A stretch of 47,484 nucleotides of DNA from CANJDH01 sp964443245 (GTDB lineage Bacteria; Pseudomonadota; Gammaproteobacteria; Burkholderiales; JAEUOS01). A program made the position numbers and the translations under genes. Location of the stretch: positions 1 through 47,484 of the forward strand of contig CAYUEG010000018.1 in assembly GCA_964443245.1 (NCBI GenBank), given 5' to 3'. Each line of letters begins with the position of its first letter. The stretch's first letter is position 1. Positions 24,260 through 32,538 of the stretch are shown here, piece after piece. The notes under the pieces are model-generated. The model made no database searches, was not told where the DNA came from, and saw nothing but the letters and a program-made list of their open reading frames with translations.

Positions 24260-25942
24260 TCACCCGCCGAAGCCGTCCTCCACCAGCACGTCGATCAGGC
24301 AGGGTCCGGCCCCGGCCTGCGTTGCGGCCATCATGCGCTTGATTGTGGCATCCAGTTCCCCTGGTTGCGTGACGCGCGCCGTGGCCAGGCCCATGCTCTC
24401 GGCCAGCCTGACGTAATCAATCTCGGGGTTCTTCAGGTCCATCGCCACGAAGGCGTCGGTCTTGCGCAGCGCCACCAGGCGATCCTTGATGATGCGGTAG
24501 CTACGGTTGTTGACGATGATGTAAGTGATGTTGAGCTTGAAGTGGGCGGCAGTCCACAGGCCCTGGATGCTGTACATCGCGCTGCCATCGCCGATCACGG
24601 CCACCACCGGTCGGCCCGGGTGGGCGAGGCTGACGCCGACGGCGCCCGGCACGCCAAACCCCAGCCCGCCGCTCGCCAGCCCATAGAAGCTGTTGGCGTC
24701 ATTCGTGTGCAGCACCTTGGCGAGGCCCCCGGCAGAACTCACGGCCTCCTCCACCACGATGGCGTCAGCGGGAATCGATTCGCTGATGCGCGCCATCAGG
24801 TATTCGGTCCAGATCGGGGTCTGATCCTTTTTTGTCTCCAATGCCCTCATCTGGGCGGCGCGCTTGCTGAGCCAGTTCTTGCCGGTGATGGCAGCGCGAC
24901 GAGCCGCTGCTTCCGTATCGAAGGCAGCAGTGCGGGATGCATCGAGCGTGCTTTGCAGCGCGTGCAGCGTTTCCTTGACGTTGGCACAAATCGCCACTTC
25001 GGTCGGGTAATTCTTGCCCAGCTCCCAATCACGCTCGGAGATGTGAATCACCGGCAGCGCGTCAGGCAAGGGCTCGGTCGGGCTGTAGGGCGACATGCGC
25101 AGCAGATCGCCGCCCAGACAGATCAACAGGTCATATTCGCTCAAGGTCGCGCGTGCCCGCTCCTGGTTGCGGCCAATGTCACCCATGTTGAGCGGATGGT
25201 CGGATGGAAAGCGGGCGTTGTACTGCACCGACCCCAGATACACGGCAGCGCCAATCGATTCCGCAAACCGCGTGGCCTCGGCAAAGGCGTGGTGATCCGC
25301 AATTTCCTTGCCGGCAAGAATCACCGGCCGCTTCGCCTGCAGGATGCGCGTGGCCAGCGCGGCGATGGCGCCATCGCCCGGCCGCATCGCGCCTTCGACG
25401 CGCGTCGGAAAGCCCAGATCAATCTCGGCCTCATCATCAAGGATGCTGCCCGGCAGGCTGATGAACACCGGCCCGGTGGGCGGCGTCAGGGCGATCTTGG
25501 CAGCACGGTGCACGATGCGCGGCAGGTCTTCAATGCGTTCGACTTCCACCGCCCACTTCACCAGGGGTGCTGCGATCGGTACCAGCGGTTCGTACAACAG
25601 CGGTTCGGTGAGGCCATGCCCCAACTCGTACTGGCCGGCGGTCACGATCACCGGCGATCCGGAAAACCTGGCGGTATAGAGCGCGCCCATCGCATGACCC
25701 AGCCCCGGCGTGCAGTGCAGATTGCATGCGGTGAGCTTGCCGGTGGCGCGCGAAAAGCCATCGGCCATGGCCAGCACCACCGATTCCTGCAGACCCAACA
25801 CATACTGAAGTTGCGGAAACTTCGAGATCACCTCCATCACCGGCAGTTCAGTGGTGCCGGGGTTGCCAAACAGATGGGTGACGCCCTCATCGACGAGGAG
25901 TTGCAGAAAGGCCGAGCGGCCGTTGATCTTTTGCTTTGCCAT
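24260..25942 (-). CDS. Thiamine-diphosphate-dependent decarboxylase (benzoylformate decarboxylase-like)
   Basis: 560 residues. The PYR domain has FGNPGTTELPVM, the activating Glu53 in GLQESVVLAMADG, and NLHCTPGLGHAMGALYTA with the histidine seen in benzoylformate decarboxylase. The PP domain has GDGSAMYSIQGLWTAAHFKL through IIVNNRSYRI for Mg-ThDP. A central domain at about 190-340 completes the three-domain layout. The product would be an aldehyde from an aromatic or branched 2-keto acid, or a carboligation product. Related to the 20933 enzyme but clearly diverged and longer. It is divergent from an SDR gene, with a dyad between them. Confidence 0.88.
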   Translation of the reverse strand: MAKQKINGRSAFLQLLVDEGVTHLFGNPGTTELPVMEVISKFPQLQYVLGLQESVVLAMADGFSRATGKLTACNLHCTPGLGHAMGALYTARFSGSPVIVTAGQYELGHGLTEPLLYEPLVPIAAPLVKWAVEVERIEDLPRIVHRAAKIALTPPTGPVFISLPGSILDDEAEIDLGFPTRVEGAMRPGDGAIAALATRILQAKRPVILAGKEIADHHAFAEATRFAESIGAAVYLGSVQYNARFPSDHPLNMGDIGRNQERARATLSEYDLLICLGGDLLRMSPYSPTEPLPDALPVIHISERDWELGKNYPTEVAICANVKETLHALQSTLDASRTAAFDTEAAARRAAITGKNWLSKRAAQMRALETKKDQTPIWTEYLMARISESIPADAIVVEEAVSSAGGLAKVLHTNDANSFYGLASGGLGFGVPGAVGVSLAHPGRPVVAVIGDGSAMYSIQGLWTAAHFKLNITYIIVNNRSYRIIKDRLVALRKTDAFVAMDLKNPEIDYVRLAESMGLATARVTQPGELDATIKRMMAATQAGAGPCLIDVLVEDGFGG

Positions 25943-25990
25943 GGTGGTCGGAGCGGGTCGGGGTGAGTAGCCTGGGCCAGCATCTTACTC

Positions 25991-26021
25991 GTGCGCCATG
26001 GGCCTGGGCACCTTGGCGCAC
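25991..26021. promoter_or_regulatory. Inverted repeat between divergent TPP enzyme and SDR genes
   Basis: GTGCGCCA (25991-25998) and TGGCGCAC (26014-26021), perfect 8-bp arms with a 15-base spacer. It lies in a 122-base gap between two divergent starts, so an operator is more likely than a terminator. The half-site spacing of 23 bases centre to centre is about two helical turns. No regulator gene is adjacent. Confidence 0.35.
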
Positions 26022-26064
26022 TGGAGTAAAGTTCAGAGCGATCAAGAAGACAAGGAGAAGCGGG

Positions 26065-26838
<774 letters not shown>

Positions 26839-26865
26839 CGATCTTGACTCACCAAGGAGACCACC

Positions 26866-27945
26866 ATGCAAAACCGCATCGCAGGATCATGGGCCACCAT
26901 GCTGTGCGCCCTCGTACTCGGGCTGTGTTCACTTGGGGCGGTTGCGCAAAACAGCGCGCCGCGCCAGGAAGGCACCTGGATCGTAAAGGACTTCCGCTTC
27001 CACACCGGCGAAGTATTGCCCGAGCTCAAGCTGCACTACACCACGCTGGGCAACCCGGCCAACGAAGCCGTGCTGGTACTGCATGGCACCACCGGCTCCG
27101 GTGCGGGCTTGCTCAACCCGGCGTTCGGCGGCGAACTGTTTGGTCCCGGCCAGCCGCTGGATGCATCGAAGTATTTCATCATCCTGCCGGACGTGGTGGG
27201 TCACGGCAAATCAAGCAAGCCTTCGGACGGGCTGCGCGCCAGCTTCCCGCGCTACAACTACAACGACATGGTGGATGGCACCTACCGCCTGCTGACCGAA
27301 CACCTCAAGGTCAGGCACCTGCGACTGGTGATCGGCAACTCCATGGGCGGCATGGAAACCTGGATCTGGGCACAGCGCTACCCCACCTTCATGGATGCCG
27401 CCCTGCCGATGGCCTCGCTGCCCAACGAGATGTCGAGCCGCAACTGGATCATGCGCCGCCTGATCATCGATTCGATCCGCAACGATCCGGCCTGGAACAA
27501 CGGCAACTACACCCAGCAGCCCAAGAGCGCCCAGTACGCCTCCGTGATGTACAACTTCGCCACCAATGGCGGCAACCTCGCGCTCTACAAGGCCGCACCC
27601 ACGCGCGAGAAGGCTGATGCGCTGCTGGAGGCGCGACTGAAGGCGCCATTCACCGCCGATGCCAACGACGCGCTGTATCAGTGGGATTCGTCGCGTGATT
27701 ACAACCCGTCGACCGGGTTGGAAAAGATCACGGCGCATCTGCTCGCCATCAACTCCGCCGACGATGAACGCAACCCGCCGGAGACCAACCAGTTGCAGGA
27801 TGCGATCAAGCGGGTGCGCAACGGGCGGATGGTGATTCTGCCGATCGGCGACAGCTCGCTCGGCCACGGCACCACCGGGCAGGCGAAAAACTGGAAGCAG
27901 CATCTGGCCGAACTGCTGCAGACGGCGCCGCGGCAAGGCAGATAA
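26866..27945 (+). CDS. Exported alpha/beta hydrolase related to homoserine O-acetyltransferase (MetX)
   Basis: 359 residues. A Sec signal peptide covers about residues 1-28 (ending GAVAQ). The fold starts HTGEVLPELKLHYTTLGNP, as in MetX-like enzymes, with oxyanion HGTTGSG, nucleophile Ser159 in GNSMGGMETW, a likely acid in NSADDERNP and a final histidine in LGHGTT. True MetX is cytoplasmic, so the signal peptide points to a periplasmic hydrolase with unknown ester or amide substrate rather than methionine synthesis. GGAG precedes the ATG. The short gap after it ends at a convergent GIY-YIG gene. Confidence 0.85.
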   Translation: MQNRIAGSWATMLCALVLGLCSLGAVAQNSAPRQEGTWIVKDFRFHTGEVLPELKLHYTTLGNPANEAVLVLHGTTGSGAGLLNPAFGGELFGPGQPLDASKYFIILPDVVGHGKSSKPSDGLRASFPRYNYNDMVDGTYRLLTEHLKVRHLRLVIGNSMGGMETWIWAQRYPTFMDAALPMASLPNEMSSRNWIMRRLIIDSIRNDPAWNNGNYTQQPKSAQYASVMYNFATNGGNLALYKAAPTREKADALLEARLKAPFTADANDALYQWDSSRDYNPSTGLEKITAHLLAINSADDERNPPETNQLQDAIKRVRNGRMVILPIGDSSLGHGTTGQAKNWKQHLAELLQTAPRQGR

Positions 27946-27993
27946 GCTGCTGCATCAGGCGCCGCTTCAAGCACGCTCGGTGTGGCAAGGCGC

Positions 27994-28370
27994 TCAAGCC
28001 TGCCACACCCCGTAGCCCTTCTCGCGCAGGCCAATGGCCAGTTCGACTTCCATCTCGCGCGCAGCCTNNNNNNNNNNNNNNNNNNNNNNNNNNNNNNNNN
28101 NNNNNNNNNNNNNNNNNNNNNNNNNNNNNNNNNNNNNNNNNNNNNNNNNNNNNNNNNNNNNNNNNNNCCGTAATCGGTGACAAACCGGTTGGCCTGAATG
28201 CCGGCCTTGTGCTTGTCGAAACGCACATCCGGCGAGAGGCCGGTCATGCCGACATAGACACACGGCTTGCCGAAGGCATAGTCCGGATTGGACTTGCGAA
28301 AGCGCGGCTCGTCGAGCACATCAAGCGAGAGCAGCACGACGTAGACGCTGTGATGGTGGCGGCGCGGCAT
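27994..28370 (-). CDS. GIY-YIG nuclease-family protein, interrupted by an assembly gap
   Basis: The N-terminal part starts MPRRHHHSVYVVLLSL (ATG at 28370) and contains GKPCVYVGMTGLSPDVRFDKHK, the GIY-YIG-like core with its downstream arginine and histidine. After a 100-base N run the C-terminal part reads AAREMEVELAIGLREKGYGVWQA then stop at 27994, typical of small proteobacterial GIY-YIG proteins. The two parts are in different frames only because the N run has an arbitrary length. The catalytic glutamate probably lies in the gap. A TATACT box ends seven bases before the ATG. Role in DNA repair or other DNA work is unproven. Confidence 0.75.
28068..28167. other. Assembly gap (100 N)
   Basis: Exactly 100 undetermined bases, the conventional placeholder for a gap of unknown size. 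It interrupts the GIY-YIG gene. Coordinates downstream may be off by the true gap length. Confidence 0.98.
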
Positions 28371-28377
28371 ACGGGCC

Positions 28378-28383
28378 AGTATA
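28378..28383 (-). promoter_or_regulatory. Candidate -10 box of the GIY-YIG gene
   Basis: Minus-strand TATACT (28383-28378) in the context GCTTCTATACT, nearly the same as before wrbA. Seven bases separate it from the ATG at 28370, so the message would be leaderless. No convincing -35 is present. Confidence 0.35.
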
Positions 28384-28418
28384 GAAGCAGTCTCCACGCT
28401 CTACGCTAACATCGCGGC

Positions 28419-30071
28419 ATGGATTCGACCGCGCAGAAAACCACGGAAACGTTTGACTTCATCGTCATTGGCGCCGGCTCAGCCGGCTGTGCATTAGCTG
28501 GCCGCCTCTCCGAGAACCCGCAGCATCGCGTGTTGCTGATCGAGGCGGGCATCGATGATCCCTGGGTGTGGATTCGCATTCCCACGGGTGTCGCCAAGAT
28601 CGTCGTGGGCGAGCGCGCCATGTGGCGCTTTGACACCGAGCCTTCGCCGGGTGTGAACGGCCGCGCGCTGTTCTGCCCGCGCGGCAAGAACGTTGGCGGC
28701 ACGGCCAACATCAACGGCATGTTCTGGGTGCGCGGCGATCCGGCCGAGTACGACAACTGGGCGAGGCTCGGCAATGCCGGCTGGCGTTATGCCGATGTGT
28801 TGCCGCTGTTCAAGCGCATGGAAAGCTACGCGCAGGGTGATCCGGCGGTGCGCGGCCATGACGGCCCGCTGGTGATCACCGAATACGGCCCGCGCGACAC
28901 CCTGAGCGACGCCTTTCTGAAAGCCTGCGCGCAAGCCGGCATTCCCGAGAACCCGGATACCAACAGCGGCAATTACATCGGGGGCGGCCTGATCCAGATG
29001 TCGACGCGCAAGGGCCTGCGCTGGAGCGTGCGCGAGGCTTATGTGCGGCCAGCGCAAAAGCGCACCAACTTCCGTCTGGTGACGCGGGCCCAGGTGACGC
29101 GCCTGCTGTTCGAGGGAGAAGGCGAGCAGCGACGCGTGTGCGGCGTGGAATGGCACACGGATGGCCAATCGCATGTGGCCCGGGCAGCGCGCGAAGTGGC
29201 GGTGTGTGCCGGTGCGATCCAGTCGCCACAGATTCTGGAATTGTCCGGGATCGGCGACAGGGACCGGCTGGCCCGTCTCGGCATTGCGGTGAACAGGCAC
29301 GTGCCGGGAGTGGGCGAGAACCTGCGGGATCACCTGCAGGCGCGCCTGATGCTGGAGTTGAAGGGCATCAAGACGCTCAATGAAATCATGCCGAGCGCCT
29401 GGGAGAAAATGAAAATGGGTCTGCGCTGGGTCCTGCTGCGCGACGGCCTGATGAGCGTGCCGGGCGCCACCGCGCATGCCTATACCAAGACCGATCCGGC
29501 GCGGACCCAGCCGGACCTGAAGCTGCAGTTGCATCACCTCTCCAGCCCCGATGAGCGCAACCCGAAGAAACTCGTGCTCGACCCCTTTCCCGGCTGCTCG
29601 ATCGGCATGGTCCATCAGCAGCCGGCCTCGCGCGGCTCGGTGCACGTGCGCACAGCCGACCCGCTCAAGCAGCCTGAGATTCATACCAACTATCTGACGC
29701 AGGATGAAGACCTGCAAACGTTCCTCGAAGCCATGAAGATCGTGCGCCGGGTCACCCAGCAGCCGGCGCTGGCGCAATTCGTCGTGCGCGAGCTGCGCCC
29801 CGGACCCGCCATCACCTCGGACGAGGCGATGGAGGAGTACCTGCGCTCGACCATCTTCCCCTCGTACCACCCGGTGGGCACCTGCAAGATGGGCAGCGAC
29901 CCCCAGGCGGTAGTGGACGCGCAACTGTGCGTGCATGGCGTGCGCGGCTTGCGGGTGGCCGACGCCTCCATCATGCCAACCATTCCCGCTTCCAACACCA
30001 ATGCGGCGGCGATCATGATTGGCGAGAAGGCAGCCGACCTGATGCTGGCAGCGGCACGGGCACCAGCATGA
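28419..30071 (+). CDS. GMC-family FAD oxidoreductase (choline dehydrogenase-like)
   Basis: 550 residues. The N-terminal FAD motif is IVIGAGSAGCALAGRL (16-30), followed by the GMC signatures PRGKNVGGTANINGMFWVRG near 88 and GAIQSPQILELSGIGDR near 266. The C-terminal SYHPVGTCKMGSDPQAVVD and NTNAAAIMIGEKAADL match the substrate-side histidine and FAD closing segment. It would oxidise an alcohol to an aldehyde in the cytoplasm. Its stop overlaps the start of the molybdopterin subunit gene (ATGA), so the two likely act in sequence, alcohol to aldehyde to acid, with the substrate unknown. Confidence 0.92.
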   Translation: MDSTAQKTTETFDFIVIGAGSAGCALAGRLSENPQHRVLLIEAGIDDPWVWIRIPTGVAKIVVGERAMWRFDTEPSPGVNGRALFCPRGKNVGGTANINGMFWVRGDPAEYDNWARLGNAGWRYADVLPLFKRMESYAQGDPAVRGHDGPLVITEYGPRDTLSDAFLKACAQAGIPENPDTNSGNYIGGGLIQMSTRKGLRWSVREAYVRPAQKRTNFRLVTRAQVTRLLFEGEGEQRRVCGVEWHTDGQSHVARAAREVAVCAGAIQSPQILELSGIGDRDRLARLGIAVNRHVPGVGENLRDHLQARLMLELKGIKTLNEIMPSAWEKMKMGLRWVLLRDGLMSVPGATAHAYTKTDPARTQPDLKLQLHHLSSPDERNPKKLVLDPFPGCSIGMVHQQPASRGSVHVRTADPLKQPEIHTNYLTQDEDLQTFLEAMKIVRRVTQQPALAQFVVRELRPGPAITSDEAMEEYLRSTIFPSYHPVGTCKMGSDPQAVVDAQLCVHGVRGLRVADASIMPTIPASNTNAAAIMIGEKAADLMLAAARAPA

Positions 30072-32428
30072 ACACCACCATGAAAGGACAGGCAGAGCTG
30101 CCGCCACGCCGCGGCCGTGTGGAAGATGCACGCCTGATCCTGGGCAAAGGACGCTTTGCCGATGATGGCGCGCTGCCGCATCAGGCGCACGCCGTGTTCG
30201 TACGCTCCGACCGTGCCCATGCGCGCATCCTCGCCCTCGATACCAGCCAGGCGCTGGCACACCCCGGCGTGCTGACGGTGCTCAGCGGCAAGGACGCCGA
30301 GGCCGCCGGCTGTCATTCACTGCCCCACTTCATGCCGGCCAAAGGGCGCAACGGCATGGGGCTGATGGCCCCGCCGCGGCCGGTGCTGGCTGGCGATACC
30401 GTGCGCTTTGTCGGCGAGATCATTGCCATCGTGGTGGCGCAATCGCGGGAAGCCGCGCAGGACGCGGCCGGGCTGGTCTCCGTCGACTATGAGGAACTGC
30501 CGCCAGTGGTGTCCTCCCTCACCGCGCTCAGCCCCGTCGCGCCCCAGCTGCACGCTGCCGCACCGGGCAATCTGGCCTTCGAGATCGACATTGGTGCGCC
30601 CGACGCCACGGCGGCGGCGCTGGCAAACGCGCACAAGGTGGTCCGCCTGCGTGTGGAATTGCCGCGTCTGGTGGCCAACCCGATGGAGCCACGCAGTTGC
30701 AGCGGCGCGTTCGACCCGGAAAGCCAGACCTATACGCTGCGCGCCTGCATTCAGGGCGCCTTCCACATGCGCGGGCAACTGGCCCGTACCATGGGCTTGC
30801 CGATCGAGAAGCTGCGGGTGCTGGCGGACGATGTCGGTGGCAGTTTCGGTGTGCGCAGCAACGCCTACCCCGAAGACGTTGCCGTCCTGTTGGCAGCGCG
30901 CCACTGTGGCCGGCCGGTCCGGTGGCAAGGCACCCGCTCCGAATCGTTTGTCTCGGACGAGCAGGGGCGTGATTCGGTCATCGAAGGCGAACTGGGCCTG
31001 GACCAGAATGGGCGCATGGTCGGCATGCGCTTCGACTTCACCGGCAACCTGGGCGCGTATCCGACCATGATCGGGCCGGTGGTCAATACACTCGGGGCCA
31101 GCGTCTGCCTTTCCGGTGTCTACGACATTCCGGCCACCCACGCCCGCATGCGGGTGGCCTACACCAACACCGTGCCGACGGCGGCGTATCGCGGTGCCGG
31201 GCGGCCGCTGATGTCCTACGCGATCGAACGGCTGGTCGATCAGGCAGCGCTGGAAACCGGCATCGATGCGGCCGAATTGCGTGCGCGCAACTTCATTCCC
31301 GCTGCAGCCTTTCCCTACAAGCTGGCCAACAACACGGTGTACGACTGCGGTGATTTTGCCGCGGCCCAGCAGCGGGCGATGCGCGCCGCAGACTGGGCGG
31401 GCTTTGCTGCCCGGCGTGAAGAAGCAAAACGTCGCGGACGCCTGCGCGGCATCGGCATGGCGTGCTACATCGAAGCGACCAACCCGGGCTTCCTGCCGGC
31501 CGACAACGTGCAGATCCGCTTCACGCCGCAGGGTGACATCCTGCTGCACGCCGCGACCCAGTCCAACGGGCAAGGGCACGCCACCTCATTTGCACAGGTG
31601 GTCAGCCGCGTGCTGGGCGTGCCGGTCGAGCGCATCCACCTCGCCACCTCCACCGAAGCCGCGCCGCAGCTGGAGGGCAATCTCACCTCCGGTTCGCGCT
31701 CCCTGGCGTCGCTCGGCAGCGTGTTGATGAAGGCTGCCGAAGAACTGATTGAACGCGGGAAACCGTTGGTGGGAGCCATTCTTGGCGTTTCCCCCGAGCG
31801 CGTCTCGTTTGCGCAGGGGACCTACAGTGCCCCCCCGGAAACCACGCAGGGGGCCGCCGCGGGCGCGACCGTCTCGCTCCTTGACCTGATCGCGCAGCAT
31901 GCCGGCGCCTCGCCCCATCCGCTCAATATCGATTTCAACGGACGCTTCGGTGCCACGTTTCCGAATGGCTGCCACATCGCCGAAGTCGAGATTGATCCCG
32001 CCACCGGCGAAGTCACGCTTGCAGCGTACGTAGCCTGTGACGACGTCGGCAACGTCGTCAACCCGCAGATCGTCGAAGGCCAGGTGCACGGTGGCCTGGC
32101 ACAGGGCTGGGGCGAAGTGTTCAGCGAGATCGCCGTCTACGACGAGTCGAGCGGACAACTTATGGCCGGCAGCTTTCTCGATTACGCCATGCCGCGCGCC
32201 GGCTGGGCCGGTGCCACTTCAAGCGTGGCCGCACTGCACGCACCGGTGCCAACCCAGGTCAATCCGCTGGGGGCAAAAGGTGCGGGGGAAGCGGGTGTGA
32301 CGGGCGGGGTGCCGGCCTTGATGAATGCGGTGTGCGATGCGTTGCGTCAGGCTGGCGTGACGCAGTTTGATATGCCGGCAACGCCCGCGCGCGTCTGGCG
32401 GGCGCTGCAGACGGTGCGGCAGGCCTGA
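30068..32428 (+). CDS. Xanthine dehydrogenase-family molybdopterin-binding subunit (orphan large subunit)
   Basis: 786 residues from the ATG at 30068; the longer open frame inside the GMC gene is not used. RVEDARLILGKGRFADD marks the N-terminal a/b hammerhead domain. PRSCSGAFDPESQTY, QGAFHMRGQLARTMGLP and GGSFGVRSNAYPEDVAVLLAA are molybdenum-cofactor regions, and the catalytic glutamate is in GAKGAGEAGVTGG near residue 739. No FAD-binding or 2Fe-2S subunit gene is adjacent on this strand, although family members normally need both. Electrons may pass to the IorA-like protein encoded at 34762 or to a distant partner. No signal peptide. Confidence 0.88.
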   Translation: MNTTMKGQAELPPRRGRVEDARLILGKGRFADDGALPHQAHAVFVRSDRAHARILALDTSQALAHPGVLTVLSGKDAEAAGCHSLPHFMPAKGRNGMGLMAPPRPVLAGDTVRFVGEIIAIVVAQSREAAQDAAGLVSVDYEELPPVVSSLTALSPVAPQLHAAAPGNLAFEIDIGAPDATAAALANAHKVVRLRVELPRLVANPMEPRSCSGAFDPESQTYTLRACIQGAFHMRGQLARTMGLPIEKLRVLADDVGGSFGVRSNAYPEDVAVLLAARHCGRPVRWQGTRSESFVSDEQGRDSVIEGELGLDQNGRMVGMRFDFTGNLGAYPTMIGPVVNTLGASVCLSGVYDIPATHARMRVAYTNTVPTAAYRGAGRPLMSYAIERLVDQAALETGIDAAELRARNFIPAAAFPYKLANNTVYDCGDFAAAQQRAMRAADWAGFAARREEAKRRGRLRGIGMACYIEATNPGFLPADNVQIRFTPQGDILLHAATQSNGQGHATSFAQVVSRVLGVPVERIHLATSTEAAPQLEGNLTSGSRSLASLGSVLMKAAEELIERGKPLVGAILGVSPERVSFAQGTYSAPPETTQGAAAGATVSLLDLIAQHAGASPHPLNIDFNGRFGATFPNGCHIAEVEIDPATGEVTLAAYVACDDVGNVVNPQIVEGQVHGGLAQGWGEVFSEIAVYDESSGQLMAGSFLDYAMPRAGWAGATSSVAALHAPVPTQVNPLGAKGAGEAGVTGGVPALMNAVCDALRQAGVTQFDMPATPARVWRALQTVRQA

Positions 32429-32488
32429 CCGGCTGACGCGACCTCTCCAGTAGCACAGGGGCCGTACGACGGTAAAGGCAGCTCCATA

Positions 32489-32519
32489 AAAAAGGCCGCG
32501 CTTGTGGCGCGGCCTTTTT
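32489..32519. terminator. Bidirectional rho-independent terminator
   Basis: AAAAAGGCCGCGC, loop TTGTG, GCGCGGCCTTTTT: an 8-bp GC stem extended by A/T pairs. It has a T run in both directions and lies between the convergent molybdopterin-subunit genes at 30068 and 32539. It is the only canonical intrinsic terminator I see in the window. Confidence 0.92.
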
Positions 32520-32538
32520 GCAAGAGCGCTCCTTCGAA

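Noticed and set aside
24365..25966. A 533-codon frame antisense to the TPP decarboxylase
   Set aside because: No domain, biased composition; the sense gene has complete ThDP motifs.
28494..30260. A 588-codon open frame antisense to the GMC oxidoreductase gene
   Set aside because: High-GC coding DNA produces long open antisense frames; the composition is His/Arg/Gly-rich with no recognisable domain, while the sense strand has full GMC motifs.
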